The position numbers and the translations under genes are program-made. Below are positions 15,359-23,102 of a stretch of DNA of 30,323 nucleotides, piece after piece. A model generated the notes under the pieces. It searched no databases. It was given only the letters and a program-made list of their open reading frames with translations, and was not told where the DNA came from. Every line of letters begins with the position of its first letter. The first letter of the stretch is position 1. The stretch is from Actinocrinis sp046724665 (GTDB taxonomy: Bacteria; Actinomycetota; Actinomycetes; Streptomycetales; Catenulisporaceae), in contig JBKOWZ010000033.1 of the NCBI GenBank assembly GCA_046724665.1, positions 1-30,323 on the forward strand, in the 5' to 3' direction.

Positions 15359-15847
15359 ATGGCTGACGAACTGGTCCGGGCCGATGGTGGACGGCTGGTC
15401 TTCTCGAACTCCGTTGCCCAGGTGGCACAGGCACTACATCCGCTTGGCCCTGCCGCGCAGATGGTGGCAGAGGCGTGCGCGCTGCGCATCGAACTCAAGC
15501 AGCTCTCGCTACAGGGAAAGCAACTTGAGGCAGACCAAATCAGAAGCTTGGCCGAGCTGGACGAGCGACGTTCCAGTGTGGACGCGTCGTTCGGCTTGGT
15601 CCGCGAGCAACTAGCCGCGTCCCGCGCTCGGGACGAGGTGTTCAGCCACGCACTCCGAGACGTCCAACAGCGCTTCGTTGATCCGCGGACTCCGATGGAC
15701 GAAAAGCGCATGTGCATGGAGCTGTTGCCGATGCTGGCGCACGAGCTCGCGGAACAGACCGAGAAGGAAGGCAAGATTGTCAACAAGCACAACGACGACG
15801 TCCTGAACGGCCGGAGCGCGCCGAAGCCTCGGCGCGGTAAGCGCTGA
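15359..15847 (+). CDS. Helical protein of unknown function, coupled to the next membrane gene
   Basis: 162 residues from ATG 15359. Apart from the first 25 residues it is rich in Ala, Leu, Glu, Gln and Arg with heptad-like spacing (ELKQLSLQGKQLEADQIRSL and REQLAASRARDEVFSHALRD), so it is probably alpha-helical or coiled-coil. It ends in a basic tail (PKPRRGKR). There is no signal peptide or membrane helix. The start has no obvious ribosome-binding site and may be leaderless. The next gene begins one base after its stop codon, so the two products probably work together. I recognise no family. Confidence 0.6.
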   Translation: MADELVRADGGRLVFSNSVAQVAQALHPLGPAAQMVAEACALRIELKQLSLQGKQLEADQIRSLAELDERRSSVDASFGLVREQLAASRARDEVFSHALRDVQQRFVDPRTPMDEKRMCMELLPMLAHELAEQTEKEGKIVNKHNDDVLNGRSAPKPRRGKR

Positions 15848-15848
15848 C

Positions 15849-16919
15849 GTGGCACGCAGGCGGCGATCCGGTGCCAAGCTAGCGCTTCTCGTTCTTGCGT
15901 TCCCGCTGTGGCTTGGGCCGGCGCTGGGACTAATTGCGGCCGCCCTCTTTGCTTTAGTCTCCCCGGTGTTCGTCCCGCTTATCGCGGTTACGCATCCAGC
16001 ACAGTTCGCACCGGCGCGGCAGCAGTGGCTCGCTTTCGTGGTCCTGGCACCGCTGGTAGCAGCGCTTTGCGTCCGCAACCCGGCCGTCATCGACGGTATG
16101 CCGCGCGAACCGAACAGACGCCTGGCATGGCCGACCCGCCGCGCGCTGCTGGCTCGCCGGCTGCGGCAAAGCCTGGTGGTGCTGACCATGCCAGCTGCTG
16201 CGGCAGTGGTCGTCATGCAGCCACAGGCGCACGTGCTGATAGCGGCAATGAACGGTGACCACGCTTCTCAACGACCCGCCGCATTCGTGCTGCTGGAGAT
16301 GACCGCGGCAGCCGCTGTCACCCTTGCGGTCGTGGTTGCCGGATGCCGTCGGTGGGACAAGACGTTCGCACCGCTGGCCACGGCCGTCACCGAGAAGGCG
16401 CTACATCAGGCCGTCTCCAAGGCGCGACACGACTTGCGCGCCCTGGAGGCGCACAACGCAGAGGTCGAACACGCGCTTCAGCAGCTGCACGCACAATTGT
16501 TGATGGCGACATCTGAGCGTGACTTCCACCAGTTGCGGCAGCTGCACAGGGAATCGCACCAATGCGGCACGGTGCAGCGTGACTACTTTCAACTGGTGCT
16601 ATCCGGATGCCGCACGTTGCGGTGGCTGTCAGCTGCGGCCAGAACCAGTGCCGTGCCAAGGGTGATTCCATTGCGTGACGCGCAGACCGGACAGCGCCAG
16701 CGGCTGGACGCGGCCGCGAGGACACGGATGCGAACCGCAGCACAGGAGATCGTCGAATTGCGACAGACCATGGAACGCCGCACCGACGCCGCCCTGCTGC
16801 GCGTGAACCAGCTCAACATGGGCACGGCAGAACTGCGCGATCGGATCCGTGACGAGTGCGGGTCACGTGGCTGGGACTGGTACCAGGAACGTGCCGGTGC
16901 CCGGCTCGCGAGAAATTGA
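15849..16919 (+). CDS. Membrane protein with C-terminal coiled coil, unknown function
   Basis: 356 residues from GTG 15849, one base after the previous stop. A basic N-terminus (ARRRRSGAK) precedes hydrophobic segments at about 10-47, 62-75, 108-124 and 144-166, giving about four membrane helices. The rest is cytoplasmic-looking and helical: a coiled coil at about 178-240 (HDLRALEAHNAEVEHALQQL), a Cys-containing segment, and a second helix (EIVELRQTMERRTDAALLRV) near the end. With the preceding helical protein it may form a membrane-bound complex. No known enzyme motif or defence domain is recognised. Confidence 0.6.
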   Translation: MARRRRSGAKLALLVLAFPLWLGPALGLIAAALFALVSPVFVPLIAVTHPAQFAPARQQWLAFVVLAPLVAALCVRNPAVIDGMPREPNRRLAWPTRRALLARRLRQSLVVLTMPAAAAVVVMQPQAHVLIAAMNGDHASQRPAAFVLLEMTAAAAVTLAVVVAGCRRWDKTFAPLATAVTEKALHQAVSKARHDLRALEAHNAEVEHALQQLHAQLLMATSERDFHQLRQLHRESHQCGTVQRDYFQLVLSGCRTLRWLSAAARTSAVPRVIPLRDAQTGQRQRLDAAARTRMRTAAQEIVELRQTMERRTDAALLRVNQLNMGTAELRDRIRDECGSRGWDWYQERAGARLARN

Positions 16920-17177
16920 CGTCGGGAGCGGCTAGTTAGTACTCCAGCAGCACCTGGGGTGTTGGTGCAGGTCAGGAGCCCCATGCTGAGTTTAGTGCGA
17001 GGCTTTGCCCTTCTCCGGGCAACGCGCCGCGCGCAGTGACAGGAGCGCCACCGCCTGACGCCTGCGCGGCGAGGAAGGCGTGCGCAGCATTGCGCGAGGG
17101 TGACGTGCCGGTCGATGGCAGCTCTGTCGAGCTTCGGCCGCCAGACGCGTTGTGCGCCGCCGGGTCTGCGGGTGCGG

Positions 17178-17474
17178 CTACGGGGTCACCAGGTTGAAGA
17201 CGGGATAGATCTTCGGCTGCACGTCCGGGGCGCCGGCCTCGTGCAGGATCGGCATGATGGTCTGGCCGAAGCGTCGGAACGCCTCCTCGGACTCCCAGAC
17301 GTCGGCGACGAACCAGCCGTCGGGCGTGGGGGCGGCGGTGTGCGAGATCAGACCGGGCACCGGCCAGTCCGCGGGCGTCTTTACCAAGCCGCGACCCCCA
17401 GTCAACTTGTCGGTGGTCTGCTCGTACTGAGCCTGGGTCATGCCCGGTAGTTCGAAGATTGCGATGATCGCCAT
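17178..17474 (-). CDS. Small dimeric alpha-beta-barrel (antibiotic monooxygenase/EthD-like) protein
   Basis: 98 residues from ATG 17474, which has GGAGG 6 bases upstream. The pattern is that of a ferredoxin-like alpha-beta fold: strand AIIAIFELPG, helix MTQAQYEQTTDKL, strand GLISHTAAPTPDGWFVADVWES, helix EEAFRRFGQTIMPILHEAG, and final strand PKIYPVFNLV. Proteins of this type are common in actinobacteria; some are monooxygenases or heme or polyketide enzymes, but many are uncharacterised. It lies downstream of the toxin/immunity cassette on the same strand, separated by 322 bases, so co-transcription is uncertain. Confidence 0.7.
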   Translation of the reverse strand: MAIIAIFELPGMTQAQYEQTTDKLTGGRGLVKTPADWPVPGLISHTAAPTPDGWFVADVWESEEAFRRFGQTIMPILHEAGAPDVQPKIYPVFNLVTP

Positions 17475-17796
17475 GCTGGCCTCCGGTGTGGGTGTCGGCG
17501 GTGTCTCCAGCCAGTCGACCATTCCGGCTGCCCACCTGCACGCTGGTCTACGCCGTTTGGGCGGCAGCGAGTACTGAGCGGCTACCGTGGGCTCCTGCGC
17601 TGCGACAGCCCCCTGGCAATGCGCAGTGCGGAAGTCCATCCCGAACGAGTCAGGCAGCAACCGCCACACACCCGCTGCGCAACACGTACACGATCGCTCT
17701 GAACACCGCGCGGGGGTCTATCGGCGCCACCCGCCGCCCCTGCGCACGTGGCGCCGAGTGTGCCGCAGATCAGAACCCACAAGGTGGGAAGCGGTG
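17475..17796. other. Intergenic, no gene seen
   Basis: Short frames on both strands here are compositionally random and lack ribosome-binding sites. The stretch presumably holds the promoter of the small barrel protein at its left end. Confidence 0.4.
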
Positions 17797-18381
17797 TTAG
17801 ACGACTGAGGCACGCTGTAGGTCGACGAAGTCCGGGTCGTGCTGCTCAAAGAGCTGGTTCAGGGCTTCGGGGCCGTTGTCGAGCAGGTACTGGGTCTCGG
17901 CGTCAGTGATCGGTACAGCTTGCAGCCATGCGACGGTCTTCCCGCCGTATGGGCGGGAGGCGAGGGCCTGCTCGTCCCACAGGTACGGCTCGACGAACAT
18001 GAGGTGCGGGACTGTGGTGTCGGGGTGGTGCAGCTTGACGACACCGGGGAAGGCGCCGCCTGGCCGTGCCTTGTAGCCGCTGTTGATAACGCAGAACGCT
18101 GCGGTGGAGACTACTTCGCCGAAGTCGGGATCGTTGCTCACGGCGATGATCTCCACGCCGAGCGGCGGGTTGACCTCGTAGCCGTCGTCGGGGTAGTCGG
18201 ACAGTCCGATCGTGCAGTACGAGATCAGGCCCGGCTCGGGCGTCTCGGTGCAGTGCATGACGTAGATCTCGGACTTCTCGTCCTTGTCCAGGTAGTTGAT
18301 CACCTTGAACCGGGCGCCGCCGAACACGCCGCGGACGGTCTGCGCGACCTGCTTGTTCGCCTCACTGGGGGGCTTTGCCAT
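17797..18381 (-). CDS. SUFU-family immunity protein
   Basis: 194 residues. It shows the suppressor-of-fused (SUFU) pattern: a first half with VMHCTETPEPGLISYCTIGL and the GVEIIAV strand, then HLMFVEPYLWDEQALA, and VAWLQAVPITDAETQYLLDNG, close to the family's conserved LQLVPIT-E-E region. Bacterial SUFU-domain proteins are known as immunity partners in polymorphic toxin loci, often beside HNH-type nucleases. The gene starts at ATG 18381, touching the end of the nuclease gene, so toxin and immunity are translationally coupled. I infer that it neutralises the adjacent nuclease. Confidence 0.82.
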   Translation of the reverse strand: MAKPPSEANKQVAQTVRGVFGGARFKVINYLDKDEKSEIYVMHCTETPEPGLISYCTIGLSDYPDDGYEVNPPLGVEIIAVSNDPDFGEVVSTAAFCVINSGYKARPGGAFPGVVKLHHPDTTVPHLMFVEPYLWDEQALASRPYGGKTVAWLQAVPITDAETQYLLDNGPEALNQLFEQHDPDFVDLQRASVV

Positions 18382-18989
18382 CAGGGGCCTCCGAAGAAGT
18401 CGGTATGGTCTTCGCCCGCGTGGCCCTGGTTGGACTCGGGCAGTTCCGGCCAGTAGTGCGATGGGTCGTTGTGTTCGTCGAGGAACTGCTCGCGTGTGAT
18501 GCCCCGTTGGAACGCGGAGTCACGGTGCTTGCGGTACTCGAAGCCCGGCTTGTGCCCCATGTCCCACGGCTCGTCCTTGTCTATCTCCTTGCCGGTCAGC
18601 GGGTCGTAGACCTTGCCGTCGTCGCGCTTGGCCGCGTCCCACACCTTATCGCGAACCCCCGCGCGATAACCGCTCGGTCGCCGGTATGGGTATTTCGGGT
18701 TGAGTATTCGCTTCAGCTTGCTGCGCAGCGCCATTTGTGCCTTGGCCTGCGCGTCCTTCTCGGCCTGGCTGGTGACGTTCTTGGTGGCGTTCTTCTCGAG
18801 GTCGGCGAGGACCTTCTTGATCTCGCCGGCTCGTTGTGCGTCCGCCTCGATAGAGCGTTCAATGGCCTTCTTCAGCCTGCCGCCCGTGGTGCGGTAGAGC
18901 TTCTCGATCGATTTGCCCGCGTCCCTGCCCATGGCTCTGCCCAGGCGCATCACGGCCTGATCGAGCGCTTGGACAACCCCGTTGCTCAC
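18381..18989 (-). CDS. GH-E family HNH/endonuclease VII-type toxin
   Basis: 202 residues. The N-terminal half is helical and charged (about 1-95). The C-terminal ~100 residues look like a GH-E superfamily nuclease: DPLTGKEI, then WDMGHKPGFEYRKH with G145-H146 and E151, a helix ITREQFLDEHNDPSHYWPEL, and PESNQGHAGE near the end. This fold is common in secreted bacterial toxins and cleaves nucleic acid. The GTG start at 18989 overlaps the stop of the WXG100-like gene (GTGA, 4 bases), and the SUFU gene begins at its stop. The toxin has no WXG domain of its own, so it probably relies on the upstream protein for export. Confidence 0.82.
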   Translation of the reverse strand: MSNGVVQALDQAVMRLGRAMGRDAGKSIEKLYRTTGGRLKKAIERSIEADAQRAGEIKKVLADLEKNATKNVTSQAEKDAQAKAQMALRSKLKRILNPKYPYRRPSGYRAGVRDKVWDAAKRDDGKVYDPLTGKEIDKDEPWDMGHKPGFEYRKHRDSAFQRGITREQFLDEHNDPSHYWPELPESNQGHAGEDHTDFFGGP

Positions 18990-19714
18990 GTGAAGTTCAC
19001 CGACCCGGCCTTGGACACGAAGTCCTGAGCGTGTCCGGCGACTGTGTCCGCGTGCCCTTCCAGCGTCGCGGCATGCGACAGCAACTCATCGGGCATCATC
19101 GAGAACGACGCACCGACCGCGCCGCCTGCGCTCGGCACGCCGAGAATCGCGCCGACCGCCTCGTAGGTCAGGCCGCTGACGGCCTTCTCGACCACGGCTT
19201 CAAGCGGTTCGATCGCCTTGCCTATGACCTCGCCCATGATGTGCTGCACGAGTTGGTTCTCCAGGTACTTCACGACCTCTTTCGCGGCGGCCACGACGGC
19301 GACCTCGGCAGCCTCCGCGATACCGAGAGTCGCGACGGCCGCGGCCTGATCAGCCACGAACGTCGCGGCCATCACCACCAGTTGTGCGATCGCCTCCCCT
19401 TTCAGCGCGACGATCGCGTCCGCGGCGACGTCCAGCGCCGTGGCCACCACACCGCAGGCTTCGGTCAGCTCCTGCATGTGGCTGCTGGACATGTGCGACC
19501 AAGCTTCCACCAGCCGTTCATACGACGCGCCGGTGTACGACGCCTGCATCTGGCCGATCGTGGAGGACGCCGCGGAATGCGTGCTCTCAATGTTCGACGC
19601 GAACTCCCGCACGTGCCCCGCGAACTCGCGCACGGCGTCCTCGTTCACCTGCGGCCAATTCACCCCGATGATTCCCAGGAAGTCCACGACGGGCCCCGGC
19701 AACTCGATACTCAT
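18986..19714 (-). CDS. WXG100-like type VII secretion carrier protein
   Basis: 242 residues from ATG 19714. The N-terminal ~100 residues are helical and WXG100-like (VDFLGIIGVNWPQVNEDAVR, FAGHVREFASNIESTHSAAS, YTGASYERLVEAW). They are followed by Ala/Val-rich helices (VVATALDVAADAIVALKGEA, LVVMAATFVADQAAAVATLG) and a C-terminal helical segment. Such proteins are T7SS-type toxin N-termini in streptomycetes, where they are often fused to the toxin; here the gene ends and the nuclease begins with a 4-base overlap. An alternative start is GTG 19750, 12 codons upstream, with AGGA in front. No ESX core genes lie in the window, so export would need a secretion system elsewhere in the chromosome. Confidence 0.78.
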   Translation of the reverse strand: MSIELPGPVVDFLGIIGVNWPQVNEDAVREFAGHVREFASNIESTHSAASSTIGQMQASYTGASYERLVEAWSHMSSSHMQELTEACGVVATALDVAADAIVALKGEAIAQLVVMAATFVADQAAAVATLGIAEAAEVAVVAAAKEVVKYLENQLVQHIMGEVIGKAIEPLEAVVEKAVSGLTYEAVGAILGVPSAGGAVGASFSMMPDELLSHAATLEGHADTVAGHAQDFVSKAGSVNFT

Positions 19715-19791
19715 GTCACACCCCGCCCCGGTCTCGACACCTACGGTCACGAGTCCTGACAGAGTTCCGCGCTCTGATATGACTTGTCAAC

Positions 19792-19972
19792 TCATCCGAC
19801 AAGCGGGAGTGGCGCCCAGTTGAACGTCTTGAGCTTCAGGTACGGGTAGGTCTGCGGCAGCAGCGTGACAACGGTGGCCAGGCATGCGTAGGCGACAGCG
19901 ACCCAGCAGTCAGAACCCGACGATGGAAGTAGCCGAAGGCGATCACCGGCAGCAAGCGAGCATCTCAGATAT
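19792..19972 (-). pseudogene. APC-type amino-acid permease C-terminal fragment, frameshifted
   Basis: The minus strand reads LLPVIAFGYFHRR near 19930-19970, then after a frameshift CWVAVAYACLATVVTLLPQ and LKLKTFNWAPLPLVG before TGA at 19794-19792. This looks like the last two membrane helices and C-terminal tail of amino-acid permeases of the APC family. The 5' part is missing and the fragment abuts att copy 3, so it was probably cut off by integration or deletion at that site. Confidence 0.5.
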
Positions 19973-20012
19973 CTTGCAAAAAGGTGGTTAGGGGTTCGTG
20001 TCCCCTCACCAG
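19973..20012 (+). repeat. att site copy 3 (tRNA-Thr 3' fragment), distal end of island
   Basis: 37 of 40 bases match tRNA-Thr 12501-12540 (differences at three positions), ending CACCAG and then diverging. It is less well kept than copy 2. It marks the distal boundary; core-like genes begin 43 bases later. Confidence 0.85.
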
Positions 20013-20055
20013 ACCACTCTCCTATCGCAGAGCACGGCTGCGAACGCGGCGTGGC

Positions 20056-20832
20056 CTAGCCGAGGGTTTCGCCGCCGTTGACTGGTAGGCGGACTCCGGT
20101 GACGAAGCGGGCCGCGTCGCTGGCTAGGTACGAGACTGCGGCGGCGACGTCCTGCGGAGTGCCGAATCGGCCTAGGGGGACGCTGGACAGGTAGTCGTCG
20201 CGGGCCTGGGACGTGGCGTCGGCGTGGCGCTCTACTGGGATCCAGCCGGGGGCGACTAGGTTGACGGTGATGCCGTGCGGACCTAGTTCCTTGGCCCACA
20301 CGCGGGTCAGGCTCAGCTGCGCGGCCTTCGCCGCTGCGTAGGCGGACAGGCCGGGTAGGGCGCGCTCGGGCATGTCGGAGCCGATTTGCACGATGCGGCC
20401 GCTGCCTCGTTGCTTCATCGTCGGGAGCACGGCTTGCACCAGCAGCGTCGGGCTCTTGACAAAGAACTCCAGTTGGTCCAGGTGCGCCTGCCAGGTCAGG
20501 TCTTCGAGCGCGATGACCGGCTGCGGGCCGGTCGCGTTGATGACCAGGACCTCGATCGGTCCTAGTGCTGCGGCGGTTTGGGCGACTGCTTGCTGGACCT
20601 GGTACTCGTCGGTTACGTCTGCGGCGATGGCCTCGGCCTGGCTGCTGCCGTCGCCACTGCCACCTGCGGCGCGGATCTCTGCGACTACTGTCGCAGCTCT
20701 CGCACGTTCGGCTTCCGTGCCCGGGGGATAGTTCACGCCGACCGGCCAGCCGTCCGCCGCGAGTCGCCTCGCGATGAACGCGCCCAGACCGCGCGACGCA
20801 CCGGTCACCAGTGCGCTTCCGCGCTGCGCCAT
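20056..20832 (-). CDS. Short-chain dehydrogenase/reductase (SDR)
   Basis: 258 residues with a Rossmann fold. The cofactor motif TGASRGLG is at 10-17, the NAG-type motif reads INATG (98-101, NATG), and the catalytic triad is S151 (QIGSD), Y164 and K168 (SAYAAAK). The end PVNGGETLG is typical of classical SDRs of the FabG type. The substrate is unknown. ATG 20832 is divergent from the FAD oxidoreductase gene 103 bases away. The gene ends 43 bases from the island boundary and so is the first flanking gene. Confidence 0.88.
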   Translation of the reverse strand: MAQRGSALVTGASRGLGAFIARRLAADGWPVGVNYPPGTEAERARAATVVAEIRAAGGSGDGSSQAEAIAADVTDEYQVQQAVAQTAAALGPIEVLVINATGPQPVIALEDLTWQAHLDQLEFFVKSPTLLVQAVLPTMKQRGSGRIVQIGSDMPERALPGLSAYAAAKAAQLSLTRVWAKELGPHGITVNLVAPGWIPVERHADATSQARDDYLSSVPLGRFGTPQDVAAAVSYLASDAARFVTGVRLPVNGGETLG

Positions 20833-20935
20833 GCCGCCCTCCCAGCCCCTTTTGTCGCGGATGCTGCCGGATCTGCTCTCGATTGCCGGACATGACGCCC
20901 GTATCCTTACCTTCTACCGTCGGACAGGAGCGCGC

Positions 20936-22549
20936 ATGGCTGGCAGCGGGGATGAGCAGGCGCGCACGGCGCCGACGAACACCGACGTGGTGATCGTCGG
21001 CGGCGGGCACAACGGCTTGGTCGCCGCGGCGTACCTCGCCCGCTACGGGACGAGGGTGACCATCCTGGAGCGGCTCGGCCGGATCGGCGGCGCGGCGGTG
21101 AGCGAGCGTCCCTTTCCGGGCGTGGACGCCAATCTGTCGCGGTACTCGTACCTGGTCTCGCTGCTGCCTTACGCGATCGTGCGCGACCTTGAGCTCGACC
21201 TTGAGCTGCGGTCACGGCCGGTCGCCTCGTACACGCCGGTGCTGCGCTCCGGGAAGCCGGACGGGCTGCTGGTCGAGCGGCGGCCGGGGGCGCGCACCGA
21301 GCAGTCCTTCCGGTCGGTGACCGGCTCGGACCGGGAGTGGCGGGCCTGGCAGGAGTTCTACGGACGGATCGAGCGCGCGGCGCGGGTCATCGCGCCGGCG
21401 CTGCTGGAGCCGCTCGTCCCCAAGGGCGAGATGATGAAATCGATCCGGGAGGCGGTCGGCGGCGCGTTCTGGGACGCCTTCATGGAGCGGCCGCTGGGTG
21501 AGATCGTCGAGGAGACCTTCGCCGACGACGACGTACGCGGCGTCGTTCTGACGGACGCCCTGATCGGTACCCAGAGTCACGCGCACGACCGGTCGCTGGC
21601 GCAGAACCGTTGCTTCCTCTATCACGTGATCGGTAACGGGACCGGCGAGTGGCGGGTGCCGATCGGCGGGATGGGCGCGATCACGGAGTCACTCGCACGC
21701 GCCGCTGAGAAGGCCGGCACGGTGTTCGTCACTGGTGCGACCGCGACACGCATCGAGGCGGACGGAAGGCGCGCTTCGGTGCGGTACACGACCTCGGACG
21801 GCGCAGAGCGCCGGATCGACGCGCGCTACGTGTTGGTCAACGCTGCGCCGACGGTGATGAACGGGTTGCTGGGGCGTCCGAGCGGGCCGAAGCCTGAGGG
21901 CAACCAGCTGAAGATCAACATGGTGTTGGAGCGCCTACCGAAGCTGCGCTCGGGGATGGATCCGGCGGTCGCGTTCGCCGGGACGTTCCACATCGACGAG
22001 TCGTACAGCGGACTGGCACGGTCGTACGCACAGTCCGAGGCTGGTGCGTTCCCGGAACCGCTGCCCGCAGAGGTCTACTGCCACACGCTGACCGACCGGA
22101 CGATCCTCGGGCCGGATTCGGCCGCGCGAGGACTGCACACGCTCACGCTATTCGGCCTGCACACACCGGCGCGGCTCTACGACAAGCCGGGGGCGCGCGA
22201 CGAGGCGGTCCGTCTCGCACTGGCCGGGCTGAACCGGCACCTGGCCGAGCCGATCGAGGACTGCCTGGCGCGCGACGCCGAGGGCAGGCCGTGTCTGGAG
22301 GCACGTTCGCCGATTGACATCGAGGAGGAGTTGGCCATGCCGGGCGGCCACATCTTCCATGGCGGACTCGACTGGCCGTGGGCGGCGAGCGACCGGGAGG
22401 TTGGCAAGTGGGGCGTGGAGACGGACATCGCTAACGTGCTGATCTGCGGCGCGGGGGCTCGGCGGGGTGGCGCTGTCAGCGGGGTGCCGGGGCGGGCAGC
22501 GGCGTTGGCGTTGTTGTTGAGTCGGTCGCGGCGTAGGCGTAGTGGGTGA
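20936..22549 (+). CDS. FAD-dependent oxidoreductase, phytoene dehydrogenase-like
   Basis: 537 residues. The N-terminal FAD-binding Rossmann motif is VVIVGGGHNGLVAAAYLAR (about 18-36), with an acidic residue E45 in VTILERL for the ribose. It is followed by RIGGAAVSERPFPGV and a long substrate domain. The C-terminal segment INVLICGAGARRGGAVSGVPG-like (about 500-520) is the second FAD-contact region of the phytoene desaturase/CrtISO superfamily. The closest known type is PYROXD2-like NAD(P)/FAD oxidoreductase; there are no carotenoid genes nearby, so the substrate is unknown. ATG 20936 is chosen because AGGAG lies 6 bases upstream; upstream in-frame ATGs fall in the divergent promoter region or in the SDR gene. 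Confidence 0.88.
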   Translation: MAGSGDEQARTAPTNTDVVIVGGGHNGLVAAAYLARYGTRVTILERLGRIGGAAVSERPFPGVDANLSRYSYLVSLLPYAIVRDLELDLELRSRPVASYTPVLRSGKPDGLLVERRPGARTEQSFRSVTGSDREWRAWQEFYGRIERAARVIAPALLEPLVPKGEMMKSIREAVGGAFWDAFMERPLGEIVEETFADDDVRGVVLTDALIGTQSHAHDRSLAQNRCFLYHVIGNGTGEWRVPIGGMGAITESLARAAEKAGTVFVTGATATRIEADGRRASVRYTTSDGAERRIDARYVLVNAAPTVMNGLLGRPSGPKPEGNQLKINMVLERLPKLRSGMDPAVAFAGTFHIDESYSGLARSYAQSEAGAFPEPLPAEVYCHTLTDRTILGPDSAARGLHTLTLFGLHTPARLYDKPGARDEAVRLALAGLNRHLAEPIEDCLARDAEGRPCLEARSPIDIEEELAMPGGHIFHGGLDWPWAASDREVGKWGVETDIANVLICGAGARRGGAVSGVPGRAAALALLLSRSRRRRSG

Positions 22550-22596
22550 GTGCAGGCGTGGCGGGTGAGTGTGGATGCGGTGGGTGGATGCGCTGG

Positions 22597-22620
22597 GAGT
22601 TAGGGCGCTGGCGCTAACTC
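22597..22620. terminator. Terminator-like hairpin between convergent genes
   Basis: GAGTTA pairs with TAACTC and, inside it, GCGC pairs with GCGC around TG, with a GG bulge. It overlaps the last bases of ispF and lies after the FAD oxidoreductase gene. Confidence 0.5.
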
Positions 22621-23102
22621 TCAGCGGCGGTGATTAGGGCGGTGGCTATGGCGGCTAAGCCCTCGGCGCGACCGGTGAAGCCTAGGCCGTCGGTGGTGGC
22701 GGCGCTTAGGCGGACCGGGGCGCCGGCCGCTTCGGATAGCACCGATTCGGCTTCGGCACGACGGGGACCGATCTTCGGGCGCACGCCGATGAGCTGAACG
22801 GACAAGTTGCCGATTCGGTACCCGGCGGCACGCACCCGGCTGGCAGCTTCGGTGAGTAGGGCGACGCCGGACGCACCGCGCCACTCGGGGCGGTCGGTGC
22901 CGAAGTTCGAGCCCAAATCGCCGAGGCCGGCCGCGGAGAACAGCGCGTTGCAGGCCGCGTGCGCGACGACGTCGCCGTCGGAGTGGCCGGCCAGGCCGGT
23001 CTCGCCGGGCCAGTCGAGGCCGGCGAGACGTAGTGGTACCGCAGGGTCGGAAGCAAATGCGTGTACGTCTACACCGATACCGATGAGTGGAAGATCAGAC
23101 AA
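22614..23102 (-). CDS. ispF: 2-C-methyl-D-erythritol 2,4-cyclodiphosphate synthase
   Basis: IspF closes the cyclodiphosphate ring in the MEP isoprenoid pathway. It shows the metal-binding DVH (D12, H14 in GIGVDVHAF), AGHSDGDVVAHAACNALFSAAGLGD-type segment with a second metal histidine, IGVRPKIGPRRAEAE, and the C-terminal TTDGLGFTGRAEGLAAIA. The length of 162 residues is normal. The start is taken as TTG 23102, which overlaps the ispD stop by 8 bases and lies 8 codons before GIGVDVH; no ATG or GTG gives a better fit. It is last in the carD-ispD-ispF operon. Confidence 0.92.
   Translation of the reverse strand: MSDLPLIGIGVDVHAFASDPAVPLRLAGLDWPGETGLAGHSDGDVVAHAACNALFSAAGLGDLGSNFGTDRPEWRGASGVALLTEAASRVRAAGYRIGNLSVQLIGVRPKIGPRRAEAESVLSEAAGAPVRLSAATTDGLGFTGRAEGLAAIATALITAAES

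Larger units (their letters stand above)
13847..20012. mobile_element. Second accessory segment (about 6.2 kb) between att copies 2 and 3
   Basis: It is flanked by two tRNA-Thr 3' fragments in direct orientation. The cargo is a DUF4239-like membrane protein, a coupled helical/membrane gene pair, a small alpha-beta-barrel protein and a WXG/nuclease/SUFU toxin cassette. No integrase, relaxase or replication gene is seen, so it is either a decayed element or one mobilised in trans. Confidence 0.65.

Noticed and set aside
19031..19759. 242-codon plus frame opposite the WXG gene
   Set aside because: Arg/His-biased antisense shadow of a gene with clear homology features.
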